64,000 nucleotides of DNA from Rosa chinensis (GCF_002994745.2 NC_037093.1:8730400-8794399), one strand, 5' to 3'; shown: positions 24,905 to 38,389, counted from the first letter of the stretch. The notes: generated by a model from the sequence alone, not told the origin. Program-made: numbers and translations.

Positions 24905-26408
24905 ATGGAGTATGTTGGAGCTGTTTCGGAAGGAGAATGGAGCTCATTGAGTGGGATGTACGCTGCTGAGGAAGCGGATTTCATGGCCCAGTTGCTTGAA
25001 AACTCTCCACTTTCAAGCATGCCAGGCATGGAAGTCCCAGATGCTTTCTGGCAAGGCAATGAAGAATCAACATTGCACATGTCAGGCTACTATGAAGGTT
25101 CACATTGTTCTTTAGAAACGACTAATTCTAATTTCATCGCTTCAAGCAACGAAAGCTACTACTTGAGTGATTCTAACCAAATGTTGGCAATAAACAACAA
25201 TAGCACTAGCTCTATGTCGATTGATTTTGGTATCGGGGATGTGAAAACCATCAATACCTATCTCATTGAAAGAGATGAACGTGATCAATGCTCAAACCGA
25301 GAAACAAGTAAAGGCAACATCGAAGAGTCCGGTGGGAGCAGGCCTGAAGCTGTCAATCTTGAGAAGAGGAGATCTCAAAGTAGCCTCTCCAAGATTAACT
25401 CCATGAAAAGATCTCAAAGTTCAGGCAATGTGAGTACATAAAAATAAATAAATAAATATAAGCATAGTTGTCTTTCCATCAGATCAAGTTATTTTACTTG
25501 GTAGTGTGAGCACTCTCTTATCATGAATTCAATGTTGCAGGTTCAAATGAATAAGCGGAGCATGAAGGCAAAGAAGAGCCTGCGGATTACAACTAGCAAC
25601 AATGAAGATGGTAATGCAGGCCCCAATAGACAGAGTTCGAGTAGTTGCTGCTCAGAAGATGACTCCATTGTTTGTGAGGTGAGTGGAGGGTTTAGTCCAA
25701 CTTCAAGCTTGAGTCCAAAGGATGCTGCAGTTCCTGACTTGAATGGAAAATCGAGAGCACGAAGGGGGTCAGCCAGTGATCCACAAAGCCTCTATGCAAG
25801 GGTATAAGCTTATATCTGATCTCAAGAAAAATTTGTTGCCTGTGTTATCAATTAAAGTTTTGTGTCTTTTTTTTCTTTTTTTTTTAATAAAGAAAGTTTG
25901 TGTCCTTTCTTTGTATCTTGCAGAAAAGAAGAGAGAAAATAAATGAGAGGCTGAGAGTTCTGCAGAACCTTGTCCCCAATGGAACAAAGGTAGGCAATAT
26001 GCTCTTGAGACGGCCAAATTTTGGGCAAGTTTTTCATTCAATATTCTCAAACTAAATCTCTATCTGTGTGGAATTGCAGGTTGATATTAGCACCATGCTT
26101 GAGGAAGCTGTCCATTATGTGAAGTTCTTACAACTCCAAATTAAGGTAATAAATTCTTCCTACCCGTCGAATCTTTTCAGCTACATACAGAACTAATTTG
26201 TTCGTTAGAATGAATCGAATGCCATGACGTTTGTTAGTTGTTCCCATCTGATAAGCCTATGTGTTTCAGATATACTGACATCTTTGTTTACTTGTTTGTG
26301 CTTGTGTAGCTGTTAAGTTCTGATGACATGTGGATGTATGCTCCCATCTGTTACAATGGAATGGACCTCGGACTTGATCGGAAACTCCCTACACCAAGCC
26401 AACCTTAG
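24905..26408 (+). CDS. RSL2/RSL3-like bHLH transcription factor
   Basis: Five exons give 338 codons plus TAG: 24905-25429, 25541-25801, 25924-25989, 26080-26145 and 26310-26408. The start at 24905 ([20 protein letters not shown], then [10 protein letters not shown]) fits the N-terminal EEADFM.QLL motif of class-II RSL proteins; an in-frame ATG at 24842 lies upstream but its product lacks family similarity. The bHLH (about residues 254-313) reads [20 protein letters not shown], keeps the E-box Glu and Arg contacts, then [16 protein letters not shown] and [12 protein letters not shown]. In the family these nuclear regulators promote root-hair elongation and act downstream of RHD6/RSL1. It has the same intron phases as the gene 4 kb upstream, so the pair is a tandem duplicate, and this is the conserved copy. 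Confidence 0.93.
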
Positions 26409-26433
26409 AAAGACAAACCGAGACTCCAATTCT

Positions 26434-26860
26434 TTTTTTTTCTTTTTTTTTACTTGGCAATAAACATTATTAAGAAACAAGAACCAAATAAAGGTAAACA
26501 GATCAGAAGCAGAGAAAACTAATCAAGAGGAGGCGACGCATTATTACAGGGAGGAAGAGGGCAGCTGAATCCAAGTAGCCGGGGACATCCTCCAACTAGC
26601 TAACCAAGCTACTTGCAGCTTGGTGAGCAAGCCTGCTGGTCCAAACCAGCTAAAAAGAGGGCTAAGCGAAGGCGTATATTAGAGGGAAAGATTCTGATTC
26701 ATAATTATGGGACCAGTAGGAAGAACTTGAACCAGAGAAGTCGCGAAACTTGGAGCTTGAACCTCTACTACTAAAGAACGTTGTTGAGGAGCAAGAAATC
26801 GAACCAGAGATCAATCCCCGTCTTTAGAACCGAACTATATATTTTTTTTTTTCCGAAGTC
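26434..26860 (-). repeat. probable retroposed sequence with poly(A), in the bHLH 3' region
   Basis: Two T-runs begin 25 bases after the bHLH stop codon (26434-26451). On the minus strand this is a poly(A) tail preceded by TTCTTAATAATGTTTATTGCC, the look of a LINE or other retroposon 3' end. GC-richer sequence extends to about 26700, with another T-run near 26840. I could not define a target-site duplication. If correct, this insertion supplies much of the bHLH 3' UTR. Confidence 0.4.
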
Positions 26861-27522
26861 TTTTTCTCCACTGTCTCTCACATGTGGCATAGAACCATGA
26901 GAATGTAAGATCCATACAAGATTAACCTGGAGTGAGATGATTGAAATATAAATGTTTTCTATATCATCTTCCTTGACCGTGTATAGCTATGCTGCTATTG
27001 CATAGTTTCATAGTGACAATCTCACAATGAAAACTTGTCTTCAACAAACAGTTTATTTATCCAAGTGAACTTCACATCCCGCAAGCAATGACCACAAAAG
27101 AGGCACTCTCAAACTCGGCTACTTAAAACAAAATTGTTTTGTGCAAATATTTGATTCATAAGATTAAACTATGACATCAAGTCAGTTCCATATTACAAGA
27201 CAATAGTAAAATACAGAATCACAATTTAATTAGGGGAAAGATTTCAGTATTCAAGGATGTGAAGAGAATTGTATGATACTACAGCTAAACTCCTTGCAAT
27301 CCTCCTTACTCTCAAGGGATTGGCATGTTACAGTCCTAAAAAAAACATGATAATTTCTATTCTGCATGCATTTACAATCCAACATGACGTAGGGGAACAT
27401 GACCGTAGGGGAATATGATTAGGTCAAAATTCCAGAACTTCAATAAGAAAGACGTATCACAATCATATTCAAGCTGCACCTCATGAGGTCCAAAGAAAGG
27501 CCTAATGATGGGTTTTACTGTC
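26861..27522. other. intergenic, nothing recognised
   Basis: AT-rich spacer between the convergent bHLH and vacuolar sorting receptor genes. It probably contains the 3' UTR of the receptor close to 27523. I see no other feature. Confidence 0.5.
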
Positions 27523-30500
27523 TCACGCATGCTCATCATTCACATGATTGGGAACTTCGGCTTGGCTGTCCAGAGGCATATACTGTGCCATTATAGCTCT
27601 AATTTCTGAATCCATGTATGACTGCAAAAGCAACATAGAAAGTGTCACTATAGCTCTAATTTCTGGAATATTAAAACAAAGACGTCGAAAAGATAAATTT
27701 AACTACACAATCTTAGTAATCATCCTGTAACACTAGCAGTTTGCCATAAGTTAAAAGCAAAGTGCTGATTTCAAAGACTCATAAATTCATAGAAAAGTAC
27801 CCCTGGTAAACAGCATGACCCAGGTTCTGTTGGACTTAAATAACTGCTCCTGTCCTCCGACCAAACAAATAACTACAGTTCTAATACATGAATCTCGCAC
27901 ATATGGATCTCACCCAAACAAAATACCAAAAGTAAACTCATACGGCAAATACTTTGTCAATCTGACATCAAAGGTTCCCAGATACAAGAAACTTGCCTAT
28001 ACACTATTCTTCTTATCATGATGAAGATGTTATCAAATCTCGTTTTCATAAAGCCTCTACAAATGGAAATATTTGACAAGACCCTATTGACTTTATAAAC
28101 TTCCAACCAAACACCCTGTTATGAGTTCAGATATCTTTTCAAAAAGTACTGCTACTCCTATTTACTAATTGTAGCACATCATCTCTTTGCTCACCATTAT
28201 TGAAAGAGTTATCATATTTGTTACACTAAATTGCAAATAAATGCAGGCCAAAGATAATCAGATACTACCACCTTATATTGGAAACTCCATGATTAAGAAT
28301 TATGTCCAAGTTTATAAACAGAAATGAAATAGAAAGAACTTACCCGTAATCGATATTTGTACACAAGATATGCCCCACCAGAAGCCATAGCCAAGCCAAT
28401 TAAAATAACCCACACAGCAGCCCATGCAGATGATTTTGATCCTCCAGAAGTCTTGCCTGCAGATACGATGTACAGCACATCAAAACAAGTACTTGCAGTA
28501 TACATATTTAGAACACATGCATGAATTAAAAGCTTGAATTGCTGGACTCACTTATGCAGGTGTCATGATCTTTGATATACAAAAGATTTCCACTACATGA
28601 GCAGTCATAACTTCCCCAGGTATCTTTACAGGAGCATTCAGGGCACTGACAGACTTTCTTCTCTTTGCATTCATCAATATCTGAAGAAAAATTTATGTTA
28701 GCTATACTTGTCCAAGGTACTTCACTTCAAAGATGCTTGTCTAATTCTATTTGAATGAGTTACTTTTTGTTAATTATAGTTCTGAGAAGTCATTTTAAGT
28801 GCCAAACCAATCTAAAACAATTGAAAAAATAAAAAATAGAAATATCAAGCAAGCAAACAAACAAAGTCAGGCAGTCATGAAGGTAAAGTGATCGTCTGCT
28901 AGAAACTTCACATTGGGTGATTTAATGAAAGCAAGGATCATTCACATATGAGTGGGATATTGTACCAACAACTGCCGTATCTACAATAATCTGGATAAAG
29001 TACTGACTACCTTGACAAAAGCTATAAAGTTCTGAAGCAAATAAGCATTTGCACCAGGTCTGGGTACAATTGGTAACTATGAGAGGTTCTGAACAAAGCT
29101 TGCAGACTTGTAGTGTTTGATCTTCATGACTTGATAATTAACAATTTTAACAAATGCATCGGCAGAGAGGTATGTACACACATGCTAGGGAGCTGAACTA
29201 CTGTGATTAACAAAAATTTTGCTTCTAAAGAGAGGCGCAGTTTGAGTAAGTACTGAATTCCATTCCTTTCTATTCATGCAAATGCCATATTTTCCAGTTA
29301 CAGACGAAGCTACAGCAGAACCTATTAATTACATGCACTCTACGTATGACATATGCAAGGTCAAGCATTCATTGTGGTCTATGTCTTGATGCACCACTGT
29401 GATAAAACCTGTCTGAAATTGGACTCTAGACATCAGTCCATTTGTATGTTTCGTTGTATCACAATGAAACTTAAAAATTAACTAAAGAGTGCATTCCAGG
29501 ATGTTTAGCTTCTCTTACCTTCGCAAGTTTTCACACCGTCACCTTTAAATCCAGGAGGACACTTGCATTGCACCCCTCCATCATCCTATTCAGAGAAACA
29601 TGACTTGAAATTAGTTTATTTTCTGATAAACAAAAATAACAATAAAAAAATAATAAAAGAACTTTCCTTCAAACAAAGAAGTATACAAAAAGATCACTTA
29701 CTGTACAAGCAGAGAATGCATGCCCATCTCGAGCTTCATGCCAACAACCTCCATTGTTTACCTTGCACCTCCCAGGCCCACTTGCTGGCAGCCAAAGGTA
29801 ATATTCCTCAATAAAAGTATAATGCATACAGAGAAAAATTTTGCACAAAAGGAAGAAACCCAGCTATCCTCTTATTAACACACACACACACACACACATA
29901 TTAAACTTGAGTGCAGCTTTTCATTCATTGGTAAACCATAACAGATGCATTTATCTTGAGCAAAATTTTAGTCAGTAATGAGTAAATATGTACATAATCA
30001 GGATCAATTCGAACTAAATGTTGATGGAACTTTTTGAGCGACTCGAAAATCAGCATCCATAATTTATTCCCTTACTTTAGTTTCCCTAACAAGGTTTGAA
30101 GTCAACAAAAGGCCGAAGTATTTTTACCTTCACAGGTAGTGTAACCATCTCCTTTGAACTGCACACCATCAACAAGAGGGCACTCACATACCCTCCCACG
30201 AAAGGTATCCTGAGTATTCCAACGAAAGTAAAAGGAAAAGAAAAGGTGGGGTTAAGATACTGAATCTTCTCATTTATCAAAGGACATCTGATCGGCCAGT
30301 AAGTTCAATTTATACCTTGCAGGCTGTAATGTTGGCAGCTTTATTTTGCCAGCAACCACCATTATTGTCCAAACACTCATTTGTCTCAACATCTACCATC
30401 AAACATTGAACCAACACTCAAGTTCAGAACCAACAAATCAGATAGGCACAACAACACACCACGCTAGCAAGTAAAAAGGACATACCAGTACTCAAGCAAA

Positions 30501-33500
30501 CAGCTGGCTCAGTAGTTTCTTCAAAACCAGAACAGATGGCCTTCAGAACTGCACTTTTTGCCAACTTTCCTGCAAACGAAAGTATGTATGTGAGGAAAGC
30601 TTCCAGATTGTTATCCAAGAAATATAAGCATAGAAACAAACCTCGGTATTGTCGATTATTGACAACAAGTGTAGGCAATATGGTCACATCACCTCTTGTT
30701 CCCTTCCCAACCTACAAAAACATGAAATTTGTTAAGAAAGTATGCATAACTACCTAATATAAAAAAATTCAAAGAATTGCATTAGATGCAGCTACTGCTA
30801 AAATACAAGGAAACCATTGTAAATGAAGCAGATAAAAGCTAAGAAAGAAAATGTCATTCATCAGAGAAAGATACCTGAGCATCTTGCTCCTCTTTCAGAA
30901 CAGGATTTTCAGAGTCTGCATCTGAGTTTCCCATACACTTGTCGATCTTCTTACTATCAAGCCCTGACAATAAGACCCATGCATATTTAAAATTTGATTG
31001 CATTCATGTAGATCTAATGAACGGTAGATGAAAAGTTAATCATTTACCAAGAGACTTAATGACAGCCTCAGCACATTCCTTGTTGTATTTTTTCTCTTTC
31101 ATTGGACATCTGATTTGAAAATCAGTCACATAGTCCCACCATACCCAAGGCTTTCGAGTCTCATTAGCTACTTTAAAAACACACAGCTGCCTTAAATTTT
31201 CAAGAACCACATCTTTCCCTTCGTAACCAGTGCTGAAGTCTTGTTCAGGGTCAGGAGCACAATATCTTCCATGATTGATACACTGAGATTTGCACTGTTT
31301 GCTCAAGGTGAATGCCTTGGGACAGTACCAAGTTATATAATGCGGTGTGAACTGAGTGTAACCCCCTTTTTCAAGTATCTGGGCTGCACCCCTAAACTCC
31401 TTTGTAAATTCCATCAACATGTCACACTTAACCCCACATTCATCATTACTGTTGGTCCATAGTTCATATTCCACACGATCATCTGGGTGAGGAACAGATT
31501 CTCTCCAGTCAAGGTACACATTCACCATATCACCAGAACTGATGGCCTTCTTCAATGTTTGACCAAAACTTTTTTCAATGAGTGCAGATGGTATAGTTAT
31601 GTTTTCAATGTATTTGGCAGTTGAAATATCTTCTTCTGGTGTGTCCATAGTTATTAACGCCTCCTCAATATCATCAGCGACAAGGACTGCAGAAGCTCCA
31701 GCCTTCTGGGCATTCCAAACCTTCAAGGCAAAGAAGCAATCTGGAACACCAATAGCAGTTTCAACATAAGCATTGGTCAAAACAAAGACAAATAAGCATT
31801 ACTAAAACTTATATTCTAGGAATCTGTTAAGAAAAGGTAATGCTCATTAAACCTAAAAACTTTGAATCAAACTATGAAAGCACATACGCCACTAAAAAGC
31901 AGGAAAAATTTAAATTAAATAAAATATAAAATAAATAAATAAAAACATGCACCAAATTAAGGGCAACTAGTAAGAATGCAAATCAGTTATCACCAAATAA
32001 GATTAACAAACAAAGATAAAGCAATTGTCAAAACTACAATTTACAAATGCTGATATTCACCCCTTCAATCTTTAGTATGTGTTAGAAAGTAATATTATAT
32101 AAGACAAGCATAGCGCTTCATGCCATTTCTTTTAAATGTCTTATTTGTACCATTTCTTTTAAAATGTCTTATTTGTACCAAACTAAGAAAACTTAATACC
32201 AAACCTATTGAGAACACTAACAGACTAGCATTTACAGAATGTTTGAATTAAAAAAATAAGGGGGAATAGGATGAGATGGAGAGCACCTCTGAAAACCTTT
32301 CCTGTTAATAAAAACTGGAAACCGAAGACAAATAATTTTATTTTTTGCCTCTGAAAACCTTTCCTCCTAGCCCAATTTTATTTTTGCGACAAAAGTAGAC
32401 AGGTTTGGAAAGAGAAATAGAACTTTCTATTTCTGTAAACAAAAGAACGGATGAAAAGATAGACGATCTGAAGAAATTCTAGTCTTGCTTTGGTAGAGAA
32501 AGTTTTTAATTAGCTCGAAAAAGCTAAAAATATATATCAGAAGTGCATCTCCACAGTGGACGAAGATACTATGTAAGCTTCAATATCCTAACAAGAACCA
32601 GACTTATTTAATGCATTGACTGTCTGTACAATCAGCCAAAGAAGACCTAAAGTAGGCATATTAACCTAATGTCTCCATAATCAGGCCACAATGAACAAAA
32701 TTGAAGCTCAAAATACAGAAAAGCAAAAATCCCAGAACTAAAAAAAATTATCCCCAAAATGAACTAAACACATTAATTCATCCTCAACAAAAGCATTCAA
32801 CACTACTCAGAACTAAAAAGGCTACCTGAAATAACCATAACAGACAACAAACTTTGAAAACTCATAGTAGCCAATAAATACTCAAAACTATAAATGGGTG
32901 GCCCCCAAAGAATCTAAAATCTACAAATTGAACCTCAATACTCATACTACAATCAAACTGCTGAAAACCAGACAAAGGGTACCTCCTAATCAACAGATAT
33001 CAGAAGAAAGAATGGTAAAGAAAGTATTTAATTGGCCGGAAAAAGCTATAAACAGATATCAGAAGTGCATCTCCGCCGTAAACAAAGAAAAATAAGTAAG
33101 CTTCATTAACCTGCACATTGACCGGACGTCTCCATAATCAAGACACAACGAACTAATTAAAGCCCAAAATTCAGACAAGCAAGGAACCCAGAACTACGAA
33201 AATTTACCCCCAAACTGAACTAAAGACATCCTCAACATCAGCACTCCAATTACCCAGAACTAAAAAGGCTACCTTAACTACTCAAAACTACAAAAGGGGT
33301 ACCTCCCAAATAATCTAAAAATCACAATATCTCAAATTATAACAATCAAACTACTCAAACCCAGTTAAAGGGTACCTCCTAATCAACCTAAAAGTAACAT
33401 GCAGAACCTCAACACTTATAGTAACCAATAAATCACTCAAAACTACAAAAGGGTAACTCTTTAACATTACAAATTGAACCTCAACACTCATAACAACAAT

Positions 33501-34043
33501 CAAATTAAAAGGGTACCTCCTAATCAACCTAAAAATAACAAACAGAACCTCAACACTCATAGTAACCAATAAATCACTCAAAACCACAAAAGGGCACCTC
33601 CAAATTAGTCTCAAATTCACAAGTTGAACCTCAACAATCAAATTAAAAGGGTACCTCCTAATCAACCTAAAAACACCAAATAAAACCTCAAAACTCACAA
33701 CCCCAATCAAATCACTCAAAACCACAAAAAGGGTACCTCCACGATCGACCAACAGAAACGTCGGCAGAGCTCCGGGATCGGACTTGTACGAAAGCCCAAA
33801 CTCCGAGAACTCCTTACACCCCTTCTGATTCTCCTTTGGATATATAACACCCCCAGACATGCTCCCTCCATACTGAGGAAGCCCAAAGTTGCCAATGGCA
33901 CTGTCATATTTCCCTTTGATTTTATCCGGTGACGTCACCCTCAAGCTGTTCTTCTCCACCACGAACCTCCCCATCGATAAAGGCGCCATCGTCAGCGCCA
34001 GAAACCCTAGAAAGAGTCCCAAAGCTGATCTCTGAAGCTCCAT
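27523..34043 (-). CDS. vacuolar sorting receptor (VSR/BP-80 family)
   Basis: Twelve minus-strand exons give 630 codons plus stop: 34043-33737, 31740-31048, 30963-30875, 30711-30642, 30569-30486, 30392-30316, 30209-30128, 29784-29702, 29585-29519, 28680-28552, 28456-28344 and 27621-27523. Signal peptide about 1-25; PA domain about 55-170; VSR-specific luminal region ([19 protein letters not shown]) to about 410; EGF-like repeats about 415-520; a calcium-binding EGF (DIDECKEKK) at about 518-560; a membrane span ([20 protein letters not shown]) at about 570-592; and a short cytosolic tail with the YMPL sorting signal. The family binds NPIR-type vacuolar signals and carries soluble cargo from Golgi to prevacuolar compartment. 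Length is normal. Intron 1 is long and repeat-filled. Confidence 0.96.
27600..27665. repeat. micro-duplication of VSR exon 12 start in its intron
   Basis: TATAGCTCTAATTTCTG from the last exon (27593-27609) recurs at about 27650-27666, just inside the intron upstream of that exon in gene orientation. The second copy lacks an obvious role. Confidence 0.6.
29879..29898. repeat. (CA)n microsatellite in a VSR intron
   Basis: A pure CA run of about 10 units between VSR exons 7 and 8. Confidence 0.9.
32970..33740 (-). repeat. degenerate tandem repeats in VSR intron 1 carrying splice-donor copies
   Basis: The true exon 1 donor, GGAG|GTACCC on the minus strand (plus 33731-33740), is repeated as GGGTACCTCC on the plus strand at 32977, 33297, 33370, 33511 and 33649, with a one-base variant (GGGCACCTCC) at 33591. 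Between copies lie shared phrases such as CTCAACACTCATA and CCAATAAATCACTCAAAAC. The spacing is about 140 bp in the best copies (33370, 33511, 33649). The repeats grew from the exon-intron border, so each carries a potential 5' splice site. Confidence 0.8.
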
Positions 34044-35528
34044 ATCTCACAAATTCAAAAAAAAGAAAAAAAAAAAAAGATGGGATTTTGATGTGAAATT
34101 CGAGAAACCCAGAACGAAAAAGATGAGCCCTTTTTTTTTTGGTTCTCTTCACATAATAGCTTGGTGGGGTTGTGATTTTGGTTCTGCAGAGCTACAAAGA
34201 ACGAAGCTTTCTGTTAAACAAGTGTGGTTTCTTTTTGGAGACGAAGATCTCTCTCTACTTGTTTTTCTTTTTTTGGGTCCCCAAGTGATAAGACTTTATT
34301 ACATTTCTTAAAGCCCCTCTGCACAAATTAGATTATTGCTCAGATGGGGTTATGACGTGGTCCGTTATTCCCGAACTGTCCGCAATCAGATGATCCCGAG
34401 GCGAAAGACACAAGTGGCAATTTGGTAAAGTTGGACTGGGAGTTACCGGTCTCTCATTGTACCTAACGTTTCTCACACTGGTCTGAACTTCAAACTTTTC
34501 TGCTGTCTTTGTTTTCTATGGCTCACGAGCGTCTTCTTCCACACGCAGAGAGGCTCTGTGCCTTGGCGAGGTCATGGTCTTCATGGCTCCATTGGCATGA
34601 ATCTATTGGGTGGCTCTCTATATTATTATCAAACTGCATTTCTATAATGTTTGGATTGATGATCACGTGTTTAGAACGTGAAGGGATTTCATAGGTTAAG
34701 CATTGAGTGTAATAGGGTTTAGATTTCTTTACACATTTCACTGTTCCACAAACTGGACTCCAATATTGGGAGTCAACTTGACCAAAGCCCTTTTACTAAA
34801 AGGAAATGAAATAGGTCAATCAAAAATGTTCAAAGTGATATATCGATCAATCAACGGAAATGAAATAGATAAATCGAAAATGTTAAAATAATATATCAAT
34901 CAATCAAGGTAATGCAATAGTCCAATAATTAGAATTTGGTCTAGTGGATAAAAATATTTTTCTATAATAAAATGTTGGTAGAGATTTCAAATTCAAATCT
35001 CTTATTTTCTTTTATAAGGAAAAAAAAAATGAAAGAAATGCCCTAAGAAGTATAAAAAAAATTATCAATGGCTACAAGCTTTTGATTTGGCCAAGTTTTG
35101 TGGATTAATGAGAAATTGTTAAAGTACCTTGGAAAATATAAATCCCATTGTGTAATTTTTCAAAGTTGCCCCATTTTGAGGCGTCTGGTCTATTCACTCT
35201 ATCTGGTGTACAATTGTTAGCTTCATAAACTCTTACATAGATAGCAACATAACATTCTCGCTTCCCATACTAGAAGAGAAGAATGGTGGTTTCAAAAATA
35301 AATATTTGCAACTGCTATTCAGAACCCTACCCTAAATTAGTGCTATAAAGTATAAATTCAATGAGAGTGACATTAACCATACATCACACATCCACAAAAA
35401 ACACCAATAAAATTAGTTCCTTTACACTGAACAAAATACAAAACTCTACATTATTTACAAGTGCATATGTGACTGTAAGAACATTTCAGGTCACCTAACA
35501 TTTTGGCATTGTTTCAAACTAATACAAT
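34044..35528. other. VSR upstream region and spacer to the DUF936 gene
   Basis: Next to the VSR start are A/T-rich tracts (34050-34140) that probably belong to the 5' leader. At 34800-34908 a 54-bp unit (GGAAATGAAATAG... to ...ATCAATCAATCAA) is repeated twice with differences. The remainder is AT-rich, with no gene I can support. Confidence 0.5.
34800..34908. repeat. two-copy tandem repeat, unit about 54 bp
   Basis: Copies begin GGAAATGAAATAG at 34801 and 34856 and end with ATCAATCAATCAA. They are diverged at several positions. Confidence 0.75.
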
Positions 35529-38389
35529 TCATTGTTGCCCATTGTCTATATTGAATATTGCATTCATTTGTTCCATAACCATAGCAGTCCTCTCCACATT
35601 CTTCAGAAGTACCCCATATATCTTCTCCTTGATCCTCCCATAAGCTTCCAATTCAGAATCTTCTTTGCTGACAATCACATCCAACCGATCTCCAACTTTC
35701 TTAATCTGACACATAGTCTCGGCTACTTGGCTATCCGATTCCATCGAATTGGTTCTGCTCTTAACCTCATCCAGGTAACTCTCAAAGGTAGCCAAAAACC
35801 ATTTTCTGCCTTCATCATGCAGGGATTTTTCCAGGTCTGCAGCTGCGGATAAAGCACTTCCCTTCAGCCAATCGTGCGAGTTTTCTCTCTCCGAGACCAA
35901 TCCAATATGAGCATCATTCTTTTGCTTCTTAACTATAAGTGTACCCTTTGGTACACTACCACAAGTTTTACTTGATTTATTTGATGGATTTGTAGCCTTC
36001 ATTGGAACACTATCAAGAGAAAAAGATGGGGAAAGATCAGATGACATTGCTGCTTTAATCCATGACGTTGCATTCTTCTTCCGGTCTACTGCAAGTATCA
36101 ATGCTTCCTTGATGGAACCAGGGCCGCCTAGATTTGTGTCATCATCTCTAAGTGGACTGATGTTGGTCAATGACTGAACAATTAATCGAGTATGAACCAA
36201 GTAGTCTTGAAGATCAAAGAATTTAATAATTGACGGAAAATGTTCCTCCCTTTCGGCTGACTGAAGTTCTGAGTATGTACTGAAAAAGTACCGTTCGAAA
36301 ATGAAGTCATCACCAAACCAAAAGTAATTTGATGTTTTTCAGATCCATCAATCATTAAGCAAATAGAGACATCCGCAAATTGGAGCAATTTAACATCTAT
36401 AGAATACTGAACTTAAAGGTGACTATTTTTGTTAGGGTTCTATATCGTAATTTATAAAAACGGATTCCACATTAATGACAATGTGGATGACATTGCAATG
36501 GAATCAATAGCATCCAAAACCTCATAATATGATACAGGATTATAATTTACATCAGCATACCTTAGGCATTTCAGCAATCTCTCAGCAACAGAAGCCTCTT
36601 GCAAAGCCTCCACTGCCGCAAGCAGAGAAACATCTCTGTGCCTTAACACCTCCTGCATAAGACATGACAGTTCTAGCGTGATTAGCTATTAACCAACTGT
36701 CAGAGCAAGCCTCATGAACCAAGTGAAACACAAAATACCTTCCCAAGAGTCACTAATGTTGGAGGGAGGGAGTTCCACTGTATCTTACTTTCTGACCATT
36801 TACAATCAATCGCCAAATTAACCATCACTGAAGGATCTAAGGGCTGCTCACAATTTTTAGCCGACACTGAGACCCTATTGTTGGAATTTTTACTTGATTT
36901 CCTAGCTTGATCAAAGCTAATTGTTCTTTTTATATTACAACTTGAATTGTCATCTGAACCACTTCTTGTAGAACGAACTGGAGAAACCTGTCAATGCAGA
37001 AAGAGCAGGAAGCATTTTATTAGGATAACTAATTCATAACGGAATGCATACTATAGGAAACCGACATGTCCTGGAGCTATACAAAATCACGGAGCAAAAT
37101 ATTTTAATTTTTAATTTTTTATCAATGACGAACACAAGCAAAGCACTGGTTCAGGCAATCCGCGGCAGTACAATGCATCAAACAAAGAGGTATTCGTGGT
37201 GAACGACAAATCATGACATGTGCTTGCCATAATACAATCATTGGGGTACCACTGGTCCACAGCTCGAGTTAAACATAGCATTTCTCAGAATTATGACAAG
37301 TAGAAATTGTAGTTTCACACATAAACAAAAAATTTGAATTCATATATAATTTGAAGGTAGTTTAGTAATCGAAAAGTGACTTCGATCATCTAATGACCAA
37401 GTTCTCTGGCCTAGCTCACCTCGTGTAAAAGCTTACTGATTCATTTGTCCTAAAGCTAATGCTGACTAACAAAAAACAAAATGGCTTACTTGAATTGAAT
37501 TTACACCAACTTTTTGCAATTGTTAATTGATTAACGTTACAAAATCATTCCACCAAATGGTACTCAAACTACAAAAACATAGTTCTTTAGAGGAAATATG
37601 ATATAAAAGAAGAATCGTTGAGATGCTCACATGCGCACTACGGCTGCGCCTAGCACTTGCCTTTATCTCATGCTTTACAAGTGGGAAATCTGCAGCTTCT
37701 GGTCCAATCCAGCTCCTTCTCCTCGCAGTTTGTGTCAACGAGGAAGAAGATGTTGTGCTTTCAGAATCACTCTCAACATATCTTGAGCTCACTCTTCTCG
37801 ACCCCTTTGTCACCTCACATATTTCCTTGTCAACAACATCACCGCTTCCGGACCTACATATCCTTGAGATCTTCTCGCTTGGGCGGGTCTTAGAGGCCCT
37901 CAAAGATCGAAATTTTGACTGTGGCTTCTTCCCCACGTTACTGTTCTTTTCCATTACAAATAGTAAATCAGACGCCCCTTTAAAATCCACAAACTTATCA
38001 ATGGAAACGAGATCTTCAAGCTGTCCAACACAGGGAATTAGTTGGCCCGGGACAGGGTTTATACCTCTAAGCACAGGCACCGGCCGCGCCACCTCCAACT
38101 TTTCGACATATATCAATTGCCCTAGTTGCAATGTGTTGCAAAGAACCATGTCATCCTGCTCTGGAGGCAATGACACATACATTGTGTGTGTAGCATCTGA
38201 AACCTTCAAGTAAAACCCTTTATTGGGCCAAAGATCACCTTCTGCTAAAACAGGCATGATGCTCCTGATTTGTAATAACACCGGTTTTCGATCACCGTTC
38301 AGGGCCTTTGGGTCACTTCCCATTTCTTCAACAAGCTTCTCAAGAACCCCAGAACTCAGGCTAGGCATTTCGTCAAAGGTGGAGGGCAT
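35529..38389 (-). CDS. DUF936 family protein
   Basis: Four minus-strand exons give up to 616 codons plus stop: 38389-37631, 36987-36739, 36652-36561 and 36279-35529. The N-terminal block ([49 protein letters not shown]) is the OB-fold-like DUF936 domain of plants, about residues 10-135. A basic, Ser-rich linker follows. The C-terminal half begins with [20 protein letters not shown] and [16 protein letters not shown], the conserved second module of the family, and ends in a helical region. Another ATG seven codons downstream (38368) begins [11 protein letters not shown] and aligns better with the family's usual start, so it may be the real one. Function is not established for the family. The gene is plant-specific and looks intact. 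Confidence 0.92.

Noticed and set aside
33351..33736. Extension of VSR exon 1 into a 230-codon frame
   Set aside because: The added residues are translations of intronic repeats. Splicing at 33737 joins in phase to the conserved DCFFALKVW exon, giving the standard receptor.
37623..38213. A 196-codon plus-strand frame opposite the DUF936 gene
   Set aside because: It is a shadow of exon 1 of the DUF936 gene, with no protein family character of its own.
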